From Streptomyces luteolus (GTDB lineage Bacteria > Actinomycetota > Actinomycetes > Streptomycetales > Streptomycetaceae), in NCBI RefSeq assembly GCF_029968015.1, contig NZ_JASCIS010000004.1, positions 62,001 through 126,000 on the forward strand: a DNA stretch of 64,000 nt, read 5' to 3'. Below, piece after piece: positions 1-8,375 of this stretch (position 1 is the stretch's first letter; every line of letters starts with the position of its first letter). A program made the translations under genes and the position numbers. The notes under the pieces were generated by a model. It had not been told where the DNA came from and did no database searches. It saw only the letters and a program-made list of their open reading frames with translations.

Positions 1-1069
1 TCCTCTCGTACGGGCGAAGCCGGACGGTTCCGCCGACGCCACGCCCGCGATCAACCGGGCGCTGGCCGACGCGGGCCGGGCGGGCGGCGGCACGGTCCTG
101 GTGCCGGCGGGGACGTACCGCGTCGACGGCGTCGTCCGTATCGCGCACAGCGGCGTCGTCCTTCGCGGAGCGCGGCACCCGGACCGTCACCGCCGCCGAC
201 CCGAACCGGCTCAGGCCCGGCCGCCTGGTCGTTCTCCGCCTCGCCGACGACGCCGGGCACACCCTCCTGGAGCACATGGCGGGCGGCGGCACGGGGCCCG
301 AGTCGTACAACTGGGACGACAAGACCAAGCTCCTCTCGTACGTCCCCTATGAGTGGCCGGTTCGGATCACGCACATCAAGGGCGGAACGTCACCCTGGAG
401 CGGCCGCTTCCGCTCGACCCGCGCCTGGAGTGGCGGCCGCAGCTCATGGCGCCGGTCGAGCCGTTGGCGGACGCGGGCGTGGCGGGCTCACCCTGGAGGC
501 CGTCGAGACGCCGCAGGCCCCGCACCTGCTCGACCAGGGCCACAACGGGGTCACCTTCCAGTGCGCGTACGACTGCTGGGCCGAGGACGTCGTCGTACGC
601 CATGTCGACAACGGCTTCGGGCTCGTCGCCGCCTCCGCCTGCACCCTGCGGCACACGCGCGTGGAGGGGCGCGGCGCGCATCACCCGTACTTCTGCCGTG
701 AGGGTTCGCACGACAACCTGATCGAGGCACCTTCGACACGCACCGCGGCATGCCCTTCGCCAACGTACGCACGGAGATCACCGTCGAGAGCAACGGCCGC
801 CACGGCGGCGACGCGAGCGCGGGACCGCTCTACGGCGCCCGGTTCACGCCCTGGAACGTGACCGTCACCAACGAGCGCGCGGGCCTCGTCAGGATCGACG
901 AGGTCGCCCTTGCAGCGCGACCGTTGCCACCTCTGTAGTGCGTGATTTCGACCAGATCGACGTCCCCGACTTCACCGGCGACCTGCACGCGCGCGTGGAG
1001 GCGTACGGGCGGCCGGGCAGTGTGGAACCGCGCAACCTGTACGAGGCGCAGCGGGCGCTCAGGCGCTGA
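1..1069 (+). pseudogene. Decayed right-handed beta-helix (pectate-lyase-like) protein, 3' part
   Basis: Pieces of one protein can be followed across all three forward frames. An early segment reads like the first strand of a pectate-lyase-superfamily domain (GSADATPAINRALADAG, then GGGTVLVPAGTYRVDGVV). Later segments read ESYNWDDKTKLLSYVPYEW, HLLDQGHNGVTFQCAYDCW and VVVRHVDNGFGLV, the typical rungs of a beta-helix. The frame changes near 175, 390, 480 and 730, and no single frame stays open, so the gene is inactive. The last codons (EAQRALRR, stop at 1067) overlap the convergent MFS gene by 11 bases. The 5' end lies outside the window. An extracellular polysaccharide-active enzyme is the family expectation; the substrate cannot be read. 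Confidence 0.75.
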
Positions 1070-2339
1070 GGCCGGCCGCCTCGGGGTCTTCGGCCGCCCG
1101 CGCGGAGCCGGATTCGACCGGGGCCTTCGGATCCTCCGTCGGCAGCCCCCGCATCAGCACCCAGTACCCCAGCGCCGCCACCGTGCCGACCAGGGCGCAG
1201 CCCGCCCACAGCCACCCGGCTCCGTACCGGTCGATGATCTGGCCGCCGAGCAGGGGCGCGGCAAGGGCGGCGACAGCCCACGAGAGGGTGTACATGCCCT
1301 GGTAGCGGCCGCGGCCGTGGGTGGGGGAGAGGCGGACGACGAGGCTCGTCTGCGTCGGGGCGTTGACGATCTCGGCGAGCGTCCACACGCACACCGCCAG
1401 GGCGTACACCCCGAGCGAACCCGCGAAGGCGGTCAGGCCGAAGCCGTACCCCGCGAGCAGCGACGAGATCACCAGGAGGCGGCGCGGGTCGCCGTGCTCG
1501 ATGAAACGTGTCACCGGGATCTGCAGGGCCACGATCAGGACGCCGTTGACGGCGATCGCGACGCCGAAGTCCGAGCTGGAGAAGCCGTCCGCGCCCATCG
1601 CCACGGGCAGCGCGACGTACCCCTGCTGGAAGATCAGCGCGACCAGGAAGGACAGGCCGACGACGCCCATGAAGCGGCCGTTGCGCACCACCGTGCCGAG
1701 GCTGACATGCTCGTCGTCCGCGCCCGCGCTCCCCGGAGCCTTCACCGGCCGGGACTCGGGCAGCTTCAGGAAGACCAGGACCGCGCAGGCAAGGGTGAGG
1801 ACGGCCTCGCCGAGGAAGCCGGCGAGGTAGCTGTACTCGGCGATGAAGCCCGCCGCCATCGAGCTGAGCGCGAACCCCATGTTGATCGCCCAGTAGTTGA
1901 GCGCGAAGGCCCGCACCCGGTCCTCGGGGCGCACGATGTCCGCCATCATCGCCTGCACCGCGGGCCGCGAGGCGTTGGACGCCATACCGACGAGGAACGC
2001 CACCGCGGCGATCGCGACCGGTTCCTTCATGAAGCCGAGCAGCGCCACCGAGAGCGCGGTGGAGACATGCGCGACGACCAGCGTGGGCCGCCGCCCGATC
2101 CGGTCCGTCAGCACGCCCGCCGCGATCGAGGAGACGACACCGCCGAGCCCGTGCAGCGCGGCGACGAGGCCCGCGTACGAGGCGGAGTAGCCGCGCTCCA
2201 GGGTCAGGTAGAGCGCCATGAACGTGGCGACGAAGGCGCCGAGCCGGTTCACCAGCGTGCTCGTCCACAGCCACCAGAACTCGCGAGGAAGGCCGGAAAC
2301 GCTTTCTCTGACGGCCCGTTGGAGAGAAGCGACGGTCAA
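1059..2339 (-). CDS. MFS transporter, drug-exporter type
   Basis: A 426-residue membrane protein with about 12 hydrophobic segments. The MFS loop 2-3 signature is visible as [14 protein letters not shown] at about residues 95-108. Around residues 135-150 the sequence [16 protein letters not shown] resembles the loop 4-5 region of small-molecule exporters. The charged central loop (about 195-210) separates two six-helix halves. The start is a TTG ([10 protein letters not shown]) preceded by a GGGGG Shine-Dalgarno-like run. It is divergent from gpmA with a 94-bp shared promoter region. The substrate is unknown. The tail is rich in Glu, Pro and Ala and probably cytoplasmic. Confidence 0.85.
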   Translation of the reverse strand: MTVASLQRAVRESVSGLPREFWWLWTSTLVNRLGAFVATFMALYLTLERGYSASYAGLVAALHGLGGVVSSIAAGVLTDRIGRRPTLVVAHVSTALSVALLGFMKEPVAIAAVAFLVGMASNASRPAVQAMMADIVRPEDRVRAFALNYWAINMGFALSSMAAGFIAEYSYLAGFLGEAVLTLACAVLVFLKLPESRPVKAPGSAGADDEHVSLGTVVRNGRFMGVVGLSFLVALIFQQGYVALPVAMGADGFSSSDFGVAIAVNGVLIVALQIPVTRFIEHGDPRRLLVISSLLAGYGFGLTAFAGSLGVYALAVCVWTLAEIVNAPTQTSLVVRLSPTHGRGRYQGMYTLSWAVAALAAPLLGGQIIDRYGAGWLWAGCALVGTVAALGYWVLMRGLPTEDPKAPVESGSARAAEDPEAAGLSA

Positions 2340-2433
2340 GGCGAGCCCCCGGAATGTAATAGGTCAATGCGGCGAGCGCAGATTACTCGGGGGCCGGGCG
2401 GCGCGCCACATGTTTTCCATTAGGCTCGGACAC

Positions 2434-3195
2434 ATGGCCGACGCACCGTACAAGCTGATCCTCCTCCGCCACGGCGAGAGCGAGTGGAACGCGAAGAACC
2501 TGTTCACCGGCTGGGTGGACGTCAATCTCAACGAGAAGGGCGAGAAGGAGGCGGTCCGCGGCGGTGAGCTGCTCAAGGACGCCGGCCTGCTCCCCGACGT
2601 CGTGCACACCTCGCTCCAGAAGCGCGCGATCCGCACCGCGCAGCTGGCGCTCGAGGCCGCCGACCGCCACTGGATCCCGGTCCACCGCTCCTGGCGCCTG
2701 AACGAGCGTCACTACGGCGCGCTGCAGGGCAAGGACAAGGCGCAGACCCTCGCGGAGTTCGGCGAGGAGCAGTTCATGCTGTGGCGCCGCTCGTACGACA
2801 CCCCGCCGCCGGCGCTCGACCGCGACGCGGAGTACTCCCAGTTCGACGACCCGCGCTACGCCGCGCTCCCGCCCGAGCTGCGCCCGCAGACGGAGTGCCT
2901 GAAGGACGTCGTCGTCCGCATGCTCCCGTACTGGTTCGACGGCATCGTCCCGGACCTGCTCGACGGCCACACGGTCCTGGTCGCGGCCCACGGCAACTCG
3001 CTGCGCGCCCTGGTCAAGCACCTGGACGGCATCTCGGACGCGGACATCGCGGGCCTCAACATCCCGACGGGCATCCCGCTCGCGTACGAACTGGACGCCG
3101 ACTTCAAGCCGGTGAAGCCGGGCGGCACGTACCTCGACCCGGAGGCGGCCGCGGCGGCGATCGAGGCGGTCAAGAATCAGGGCAAGAAGAAGTAA
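2434..3195 (+). CDS. gpmA: 2,3-bisphosphoglycerate-dependent phosphoglycerate mutase
   Basis: This glycolytic and gluconeogenic enzyme interconverts 3- and 2-phosphoglycerate. The 253-residue length is normal for the dPGM family. The phosphohistidine motif [10 protein letters not shown] (His13) opens the protein, [10 protein letters not shown] and [12 protein letters not shown] follow, and the second catalytic His lies in [15 protein letters not shown]. The ATG (MADAPYKLI) is chosen because it gives the family N-terminus; an upstream in-frame extension is not family-like. The last codons (QGKKK stop) coincide with the 20-bp repeat that is the integration site of element 1. The reading frame stays intact, so insertion did not break the enzyme but did replace its downstream sequence and terminator. 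Confidence 0.97.
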   Translation: MADAPYKLILLRHGESEWNAKNLFTGWVDVNLNEKGEKEAVRGGELLKDAGLLPDVVHTSLQKRAIRTAQLALEAADRHWIPVHRSWRLNERHYGALQGKDKAQTLAEFGEEQFMLWRRSYDTPPPALDRDAEYSQFDDPRYAALPPELRPQTECLKDVVVRMLPYWFDGIVPDLLDGHTVLVAAHGNSLRALVKHLDGISDADIAGLNIPTGIPLAYELDADFKPVKPGGTYLDPEAAAAAIEAVKNQGKKK

Positions 3196-3196
3196 C
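3177..3196 (+). repeat. attL core repeat of element 1
   Basis: Twenty bases identical to the copy at 11839. They encode the last residues and stop codon of gpmA. Eight further bases upstream match imperfectly (5 of 8). Confidence 0.9.
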
Positions 3197-3208
3197 TTTC
3201 GTGATCAT

Positions 3209-3248
3209 GCCTCCCACCTGCGCGAATGGCGCGGGTGGGAGGCGTTTT
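3209..3248 (+). terminator. Hairpin terminator after gpmA (element-borne)
   Basis: A 15-bp stem with one G-U pair (GCCTCCCACCTGCGC against GCGCGGGTGGGAGGC), a 5-base loop and a following TTTT. It lies inside the element, so gpmA now ends at an imported terminator. It can also serve the convergent integrase gene. Confidence 0.85.
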
Positions 3249-3255
3249 CGTGTTC

Positions 3256-3275
3256 TGGAACCTCCCTGGAACCTC
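3256..3275 (+). promoter_or_regulatory. Candidate integrase arm sites, left
   Basis: Two copies of TGGAACCTC begin 11 bp apart. The same GGAACCTC pair, same orientation and same 11-bp spacing, occurs near the right end of the element. Paired short repeats flanking a tyrosine-integrase core fit arm-type binding sites; this is inference. Confidence 0.5.
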
Positions 3276-4509
3276 AATCCTCGGGGGCGTGCGGTCGGAG
3301 CGCTCGCCCGAGAGCCTTCCGGGCCCGATCTCGACTGCTCGGCATGAGGTGCGCGTACACCTTCAGAGTCAGGCCTGGGTCGGAGTGCCCCAGGTACTCA
3401 GCTAGAGCCTTGATGCTCTCCCCAGCGTCCAGGAGCACTGAAGCGTAGAAGTGCCTGAGCGCGTGCATGCCGTGCTCGCGGGCTGCGGCGTGCTCGCGGC
3501 TCTTGGCCTTTGGGATGACGCCTGCCCTCGCAAGTGAGGGCTTCCAGTGGTCTTCGTTCAGCGACGTACGCCAGACGTGCCCGCCGTTGGGGCCCGAGAA
3601 GATGAGCCGCTTCGCCACGGGCTGCCCGTTGCCTCGCATCCACGGCAGCTTGATCTCCACTGGCGGGAATCGCTTGATGTGCTCCTTCAGGGCCTCTGCC
3701 ACGGGATCGGGAAGCGGTACGTCGCGGAGCTTGCCTCCCTTCGGCGGGGCGAATACGGCCTTACTCAGGCTTAGCTTCAGCTGCTGCACCACGTGCACGG
3801 TGCCACTGTCGAAGTCGATGTCATCGACGGACAGGCCGAGGATCTCCCCTTGCCGCAGGCCGCACCCGGCGCCCACGTCGACCATGGGGCGGAAACGCTC
3901 GACCATGGCGGCCCGTACGTCGAAGACGCGCTGAGGCTCCCAGGGGACGACGCGGCGAGCGCCCATGGCCGGCGGGGTCACGGTGCGGGAGTTGCAGGGG
4001 TTCCGGCGCAGGCATCCGTCCTCGACGGCAGCGGAGAGCACGGCCCGGACGTTGGAGAAGACGACGCGAGCGTACGAGCCGGACATGCCCTTCTCTTCGA
4101 GCTGCGTCACGAACTCGCGGATGTGGCTCGGCTGGAATGACCCGAGCTGGCGCGAGCCGATCCGGGGGAACGCGTGGAGCTTGAGCTGGGACTCCATCGA
4201 CGCGCGGGTGTTGGGGTCGCCGCTCTGGCTCGCGAGCCACTTCTCCGCGAACTCCTGGAACGTCGTACGGGACGCGTTCGGGTCGATGAAGTCGCCGCGG
4301 GCTACGTCGGCCTGCATGCCGCTCAGCCACTGCTCGGCGAGACGCTTCTGTCCGTCAGGGAAGGACTTGTTCCTCCGCTGGCCGTCAGGCCCGATGTAGC
4401 GGGCCTGGTAGCGCAGGCCCACGCCGTGGCGGTCGGTCTTGACGCGGACGGTCTTGCCGTCGGCGTCTGTGGTGGTCTTGAACCAGCGGTCGAAGATGTG
4501 GCCAGCCAT
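3274..4509 (-). CDS. Tyrosine-recombinase integrase of element 1
   Basis: Site-specific recombinase of the phage-integrase family, 411 residues. Residues about 1-60 form an N-terminal arm-binding part (RYQARYIGPDGQRRNKSF), about 80-170 the SAM-like core-binding domain, and about 190-400 the catalytic domain. Catalytic residues are all visible: Arg219 in CGLRQGEIL, His349 and Arg352 in HALRHFYAS, His375 in EYLGHSDPGLTL and Tyr385 in VYAHL. The ATG follows AAGGGA at good distance. It lies 78 bp from the left att repeat, pointing at it, the usual place for an integrase. The gap of 734 bp to the excisionase gene is unusually long for an AICE-type xis-int pair and holds the repeat locus. Confidence 0.96.
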   Translation of the reverse strand: MAGHIFDRWFKTTTDADGKTVRVKTDRHGVGLRYQARYIGPDGQRRNKSFPDGQKRLAEQWLSGMQADVARGDFIDPNASRTTFQEFAEKWLASQSGDPNTRASMESQLKLHAFPRIGSRQLGSFQPSHIREFVTQLEEKGMSGSYARVVFSNVRAVLSAAVEDGCLRRNPCNSRTVTPPAMGARRVVPWEPQRVFDVRAAMVERFRPMVDVGAGCGLRQGEILGLSVDDIDFDSGTVHVVQQLKLSLSKAVFAPPKGGKLRDVPLPDPVAEALKEHIKRFPPVEIKLPWMRGNGQPVAKRLIFSGPNGGHVWRTSLNEDHWKPSLARAGVIPKAKSREHAAAREHGMHALRHFYASVLLDAGESIKALAEYLGHSDPGLTLKVYAHLMPSSRDRARKALGRALRPHAPED

Positions 4510-4632
4510 GGGGCTGAGTCCCTTCTCGGTAGCGGAGGCGTGGAGGGCCCGGAGGCGGCTCTCCAGCCGGTTTCGGGATGTGCTGGGGGAGGCCCGCTAC
4601 TTGCTACGGGCCTGGTCACGGGGTTTGGGGCT

Positions 4633-4678
4633 GCTAGTGGGGGTGCTACCGGTAGCAGGGGCGGGTGCTACCGGTAGC
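4633..4678. repeat. GCTA-box pair A
   Basis: GCTAGTGGGGG is followed by the perfect palindrome TGCTACCGGTAGCA and, 22 bp on, by a second GCTACCGGTAGC. The upstream context GGTTTGGGG..CTAGTGGGG is shared with box pair B. Confidence 0.8.
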
Positions 4679-4759
4679 GGCCTGCTGCGTCCTCAGGGAG
4701 GCCACGACAGGGGGTCGCTGTGGTGCTCTGAGGGGCGTTTCAGGCGCCCCCTGGGGCTT

Positions 4760-4874
4760 GCCTCCCTGCCTCCCTGAGCGGCCTTTGCGCTGGTCAGGTG
4801 GAGGGAGTCGGGCCAGGGAGGGGGCGAGGGAGTTCTCCCTGCCTCCCTGGGGTCGAGCCGGGTGCCTCCCTGGC
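4760..4874. repeat. CCTCCC module, copy A
   Basis: 115 bp containing CCTCCCTG several times in direct orientation, plus inverted CAGGGAGG. It aligns over its whole length with copy B. The recurring octamer is CCTCCCTG here and CCTCCCCG in copy B at the corresponding places, while the central AGTTCTCC is unchanged. Confidence 0.8.
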
Positions 4875-4964
4875 GAACGGAGGGGCTGGGAGGACCGGAC
4901 GGGGAGGCGGCGACAGGGCCTTGGGTGCGGTCGTTGAGGCGGTTTCCTGAGGGGCTTCGGTGGT

Positions 4965-5080
4965 GCCTCCCCGCCTCCCCCGACGGCTGTTTGTGCTGTT
5001 CAGCGCGGGGAGTTGGGCCCGGGGAGGCGGTTGGGGAGTTCTCCCCGCCTCCCCGGCTCGGCAGGTGCTGCCTCCCCGCG
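4965..5080. repeat. CCTCCC module, copy B
   Basis: 116 bp, same orientation and layout as copy A, with CCTCCCCG and inverted CGGGGAGG in place of CCTCCCTG and CAGGGAGG. The change is concerted across all copies of the motif. Confidence 0.8.
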
Positions 5081-5190
5081 TTCCTAGCGGCTGCCAGCGG
5101 AAGTGCCCGGTGGTCGTTCTGGGCCGGATTCGGGGTGCGCGGCGTGAGGCTTGCTAGACGCTAGGCCGCTGGTGGGAGGGGGTTTGGGTC

Positions 5191-5238
5191 GCTAGTGGGG
5201 TTGCTAGACCTAGCAAGGGTGGTTGCTAGGTCTAGCAC
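5191..5238. repeat. GCTA-box pair B
   Basis: GCTAGTGGGG is followed by TTGCTAGACCTAGCAA and, 22 bp on, by TTGCTAGGTCTAGCAC. The arms GCTAG/CTAGC match pair A in position, but the centre differs. It lies directly downstream of the xis stop codon. Confidence 0.8.
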
Positions 5239-5243
5239 CCGGT

Positions 5244-5495
5244 TCAGGCGGCCTGGTCGGTTCCCAGGGCGGTCTGTTCGGTGACCCAGGCACGTACGGC
5301 GGCGGGGTCGAAGCGCAGGTGCTTGCCCACGCGGAAGGCGGGCGGGCCGATGCGCTTGCGGCGCCAGGCGTAGACGGTCTCGACGCTCGGCAGGCTGAAC
5401 ATCGACACGAGGTCTTCCGGTGTGAGGTAGCGGTCGGGGAGCCCGGCGCGGAGAGTGGTGCGCGGGTCGTCGTTCGCGGGGCGTGGGGTGCTCAT
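5244..5495 (-). CDS. Excisionase-like MerR/HTH protein
   Basis: 83 residues with a winged-helix DNA-binding domain of the HTH_17/AlpA type: YLTPEDLVSMFSLPSVETVYAWRRK is followed by IGPPAFRVGKHLRFDPAAVRAW, the standard wing and last helix. Small proteins of this family next to an integrase are recombination directionality factors. The ATG (MSTPRPAND) overlaps the stop of the helicase-primase gene by four bases (ATGA), so the two are translationally coupled. Upstream in-frame residues were left out because they lie inside the primase gene. Confidence 0.85.
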   Translation of the reverse strand: MSTPRPANDDPRTTLRAGLPDRYLTPEDLVSMFSLPSVETVYAWRRKRIGPPAFRVGKHLRFDPAAVRAWVTEQTALGTDQAA

Positions 5496-7270
5496 GACGC
5501 CTTGCCTCCAATGGCCGGGGTGCAGGTGGGATGGGTGGTCTGGCCTGCTTCGAGGGGTTCGAACGGCCCGCCGCACTCGGTGCACAGCGGGGCGCTCTCC
5601 AATGACGGCTGCAATAGCGTGAGTCGCGGCTCATCGCGGCTCAGGCCCGCCAACTCCTGTTGAGCGCCGGAGTTTTCGATAAATCGCGTCTCATGCGGCT
5701 CAGCGCGGATCAGCGCAGGTAGAGGCGTTACCGGAGTGCGGGATTCCTCTGTCTCATCGCGCCTCTTGTCCGGCTCATCGCGGCTCAGCGACTTCCCGTA
5801 TCCGTTGGGGCCCTGTTCGTTGAGCCGCGATGAGCCGCGACTCAGCGCATTGTGGGCGCCATCCGCGAGGGCGAGTCCGACGTACACCGGGATCTGTCGG
5901 CCGTCGTCGCCGCGCGGCTTGGTGCGGCGCACCTGTGGCACGACGGACTGCAAGTTCCGTCCGAACACCTGCTTGGTGCCTGCCCTGATGCCGTTGTCGT
6001 CGGCCCAGCTGCGCCACACCGCCCACAGATCATCGACGACCACCTGGCAGGCGGGCCCGGTCTCGCAGCACTCGCGGATGAACGCGCTGGTTGGCGATGC
6101 GGTGTCCTGCATGGTGGTGACCGCGTCGCGGGAGGCGGGCGGCTCGGTGAGCCGTCCAGTTTTCTGGACGCGGTCCAGGCCTTCGAGGGACCAGTTGAGG
6201 ATGCCGGGCATCTCGTCGGCCAGTTCGTCGGCGAGGCTGGTGTTCTCCTTGCCGAGCCACGAGACCGTGGTGTTCAGGACGACGAAGCGACGGGCGATAG
6301 CCCCGGAGGCGTCGCCGAAGTTCGGCAGCTCGTTGGACAGGATCACCAGTCGGGTGGGGAGCTTGCCGGTCCAGGGGTCCTTGAACTTGCGGTCGACGTC
6401 GATGGTGTCCTCACCGGAGATGGTGAGCAGACGCTCGACGACCTGGTGGCCGTCGCGTCCGGACAGGCGGGCGTCGGAGACCACGGCGAGGGACTTGCCC
6501 AGCAGCGGGGAGAGTCCGAAGTTGCTGCCGAGGCTGGCCAGGGTGGGACCGGCCATGTTCCCTTTCCCGACCAGGTCCGCCAGAACGCGGGCGAGGGTGC
6601 CCTTGCCGGAACGGGGCGGGCCCACGACGAGCAGGATCTTCTGCTGGTCGGTGCGGCCGGACAGGACGTAGCCGAACCATTCCTGAAGCGCGGCGATCGA
6701 GTGCGGGTCGTCGGGCCACACCTGGTGCAGGAACTTCTCCCAGGCAGGTGCGGTGGCTTTGGGGTCGTAGTCGAAGGGGACGGACACCAGGTTGAAGAAG
6801 CCAGGCGTCAGCGGCGTCAGGGCGCGGTCGGCGACGCGCAGCAGGCCGTTCGTGCACGCCACGATCGGGCCCGTGCCGTGCCCAGTTTCGTCACGGGTTC
6901 CGTCACGGCGCAGGGCGTTGCCCTGGTCCCTGGCGGTCCAGGCGGGGGCGTCGATAGTCGGCGGGAGGTGGGTCACGGCGGCGACCGAAGCCATCAGGTC
7001 GGCCACCTTGCGGATGTTCGGGGCCCACTTGCGCAGCTCGGCGCCCTTGGGGGTGGCGTGCTCGAACTGGGCGTGTTCCAGCTGTTCGTAGAGGCTGGCG
7101 CGCAGCTGCTGCGGGTCCAGCTCTCGCCAGTGCGAGCCCTCCCAGGCCATCCAGGCGCCGCGCCAGTGCCGCAGCGTCAGCAGGTCGTCCTGCTGCCAGG
7201 CGGGGGCCAGGTGCCTGGCTACGGCCATGGGGTCGGTGGGAGGCGGAATCGGGATCGTGGTGTCGTTCAT
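5492..7270 (-). CDS. P4/D5-type plasmid or phage helicase-primase
   Basis: 592-residue replication protein. Residues about 15-160 resemble the D5 N-terminal region (WMAWEGSHWRELD, IVACTNGLLRV, LTPGFFNLVSVPFDYDP). A superfamily-3-like helicase follows, with Walker A GPPRSGKGT at 217-225, SDARLSG near 265 and LVILSNELPNF near 315. I see no separate polymerase-primase active site, so it may act mainly as helicase. The C-terminus is odd: after about residue 490 it carries repeated LSRDEP-like segments encoded by TCGCGGCTCA DNA repeats, then a possible zinc ribbon (CTECGG...HPTC). It overlaps both neighbours by ATGA. In AICEs the rep gene sits in the same place, upstream of xis. Confidence 0.88.
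   Translation of the reverse strand: MNDTTIPIPPPTDPMAVARHLAPAWQQDDLLTLRHWRGAWMAWEGSHWRELDPQQLRASLYEQLEHAQFEHATPKGAELRKWAPNIRKVADLMASVAAVTHLPPTIDAPAWTARDQGNALRRDGTRDETGHGTGPIVACTNGLLRVADRALTPLTPGFFNLVSVPFDYDPKATAPAWEKFLHQVWPDDPHSIAALQEWFGYVLSGRTDQQKILLVVGPPRSGKGTLARVLADLVGKGNMAGPTLASLGSNFGLSPLLGKSLAVVSDARLSGRDGHQVVERLLTISGEDTIDVDRKFKDPWTGKLPTRLVILSNELPNFGDASGAIARRFVVLNTTVSWLGKENTSLADELADEMPGILNWSLEGLDRVQKTGRLTEPPASRDAVTTMQDTASPTSAFIRECCETGPACQVVVDDLWAVWRSWADDNGIRAGTKQVFGRNLQSVVPQVRRTKPRGDDGRQIPVYVGLALADGAHNALSRGSSRLNEQGPNGYGKSLSRDEPDKRRDETEESRTPVTPLPALIRAEPHETRFIENSGAQQELAGLSRDEPRLTLLQPSLESAPLCTECGGPFEPLEAGQTTHPTCTPAIGGKAS
5624..5840. repeat. TCGCGGCTCA iteron-like repeats inside the primase gene
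   Basis: Two tandem TCGCGGCTCA decamers at 5624-5643 face two tandem inverted copies (TGAGCCGCGA) at 5821-5840. A further copy lies at 5778-5787, and degenerate copies lie near 5683 and 5770. They encode the LSRDEP/SSRL repeats of the primase tail. Iteron clusters within or beside rep genes are common at plasmid origins; that role is inferred. Confidence 0.6.
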
Positions 7271-7800
7271 GCCGTCTCCCGCTCGATGGGGTGGGTCAGG
7301 TAGCGGCCGGGCTGTCCGGGGACAGCGATGGGCGGCCAGCCCGGGGTAGCGGTCAGGCGGTGCGCGGCCAACGGGCCTGCCAGCGCGTCCAGTTCGGCTC
7401 GCGTCGGGCGGGCGGACAGGCGCATGCGGCGCACGTCGTTCAGGGCGTCGCGGGTGATCTCCTGCTGCCAGTCGTCGTCATCGAGACCGGCGAGCCAGGC
7501 CTCCCGCACCTCGTGGCGACGCCACAACTCGGCCGCGGCGAGCACGGCAGCGAAGCGGCGCGGGTCGGCCGACGGGAGCTCCCGCCACGCCGGACTGCCA
7601 TAGGCGGGATAGTCATCGGGCAGCAAGTCGGCCTGAGCGGCGGCCCACAACGCGGTCGGGTCGTCGGCCGTGTTCACCGCGTTCAACGCGTTCACGCTCG
7701 TGTTCACGGCGCTCGTGGAGTCGGCGTTCACGGCGAGGTCGGTCGGGTGGGTGTTCAGGGGTCGGGTCGACCTGTTCACGCCTCGGTGGATGGTGTTCAT
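7267..7800 (-). CDS. DUF2742-like protein of unknown function
   Basis: 177 residues from the ATG MNTIHRGVNRST, which overlaps the stop of the HNH gene; its own stop overlaps the primase start (ATGA). The central part (AYGSPAWRELPSADPRRFAAVLAAAELWRR) resembles the DUF2742 family found beside primases in actinobacterial elements; this recognition is moderate. The N-terminus is low-complexity, with repeated VN dipeptides (VNADSTSAVNTSVNALNAVN) that come from reiterated GTGAAC/GTTCAC in the DNA. The operon position suggests a replication accessory role, which is a guess. Confidence 0.6.
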   Translation of the reverse strand: MNTIHRGVNRSTRPLNTHPTDLAVNADSTSAVNTSVNALNAVNTADDPTALWAAAQADLLPDDYPAYGSPAWRELPSADPRRFAAVLAAAELWRRHEVREAWLAGLDDDDWQQEITRDALNDVRRMRLSARPTRAELDALAGPLAAHRLTATPGWPPIAVPGQPGRYLTHPIERETA

Positions 7801-8375
7801 GCGAACACCGCCTCTCCGGTCGGTCGCGAGCACGCCCGTACGGGTCGGGGAGCGCGCAGGCAGTCGGGGCGCACACCCGTCCGGCGTACGGGGCGGTGGC
7901 AGGTCGATTCATGCAGATGAGAGGGCGACCGATGCAGCATCCGATCGGGCCTCCCAGTCGCCTCGTAGGTCGACTGGTTCGAGGACGCGAGTCGGGCCAG
8001 CAGTCGCCAGTCGAGTCGACTCGGGTCGGCCGACTCGGACCCGGCGTGAACACCCGACTGTTCGTGAACGGAGTCGGCCGACTCGTCGTGAACGGTCGGA
8101 GCCGACTGTTCACGGCCGTACGTGAAGACGAGCACCAGGGCGAGGGAGAGCGGGAACCGGTCGGCCTTCGCGTGGTTGCAGTCGGTGCAGGCGAGCACGA
8201 GCGCGGACACCGTCCACGTACGCCACAGCGAACGCGGCGCGACGTGGTCGAGGGTGGCGTCCCGCAGCGAGTCGAACGGGCAGCGGCAGTAGGCGCAGTT
8301 CTGTCCGTCCCGGCGCGCCAGCTGTTCCTTCCGCAAGCGGCGCCGGGTCGAGTTCAGTACAGAGTTCCGACTCAT
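7797..8375 (-). CDS. HNH endonuclease
   Basis: 192 residues. An HNH nuclease domain occupies about residues 20-85: CAYCRCPF, then LDHVAPRSLW (the HNH His), then LACTDCNHAKAD with the second CxxC and the Asn-His pair. Zinc-binding cysteines and the catalytic His are present. The rest (about 95-192) is low-complexity, rich in Ser, His, Glu and Asp, and encoded by GTCGACT- and GTGAAC-type DNA repeats with no family fold I recognise. It sits in the leftward operon with ATGA overlaps at both ends. Phage and satellite HNH proteins often assist packaging or replication, but no terminase is present here. Confidence 0.85.
   Translation of the reverse strand: MSRNSVLNSTRRRLRKEQLARRDGQNCAYCRCPFDSLRDATLDHVAPRSLWRTWTVSALVLACTDCNHAKADRFPLSLALVLVFTYGREQSAPTVHDESADSVHEQSGVHAGSESADPSRLDWRLLARLASSNQSTYEATGRPDRMLHRSPSHLHESTCHRPVRRTGVRPDCLRAPRPVRACSRPTGEAVFA

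Larger units (their letters stand above)
4510..5243. other. Non-coding repeat locus between int and xis
   Basis: I see no credible gene here. Frames that stay open have no start context or family features. The stretch is built from two kinds of repeats, each present twice: a pair of GCTA...TAGC palindromes at each end, and a ~115-bp CCTCCC-rich module in two diverged copies in the centre. Such layout suggests a protein-binding region, for example a replication origin or a control region for xis and int. Function is not shown by the sequence. Confidence 0.7.

Noticed and set aside
889..2367. Long minus-strand frame over the MFS gene
   Set aside because: A GC-rich shadow of the transporter; its sequence is Arg/Gly-rich with no fold, whereas the chosen frame has regular membrane helices.
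942..2423. 493-codon plus-strand frame opposite the MFS gene
   Set aside because: Antisense shadow, rich in Arg, Gly, His and Asp, with no family pattern.
4760..5080. CRISPR array
   Set aside because: Repeats are too short and too irregular, spacers are not of equal length, and there are no cas genes.
4510..5164. Several open frames in the int-xis gap
   Set aside because: They arise from repeated CCTCCC words, lack ribosome-binding sites and resemble no protein.
5492..7270. Prim-pol (RepSA-like) replication initiator
   Set aside because: The visible motifs are those of a D5/P4-type helicase; no polymerase-primase metal motif was found.
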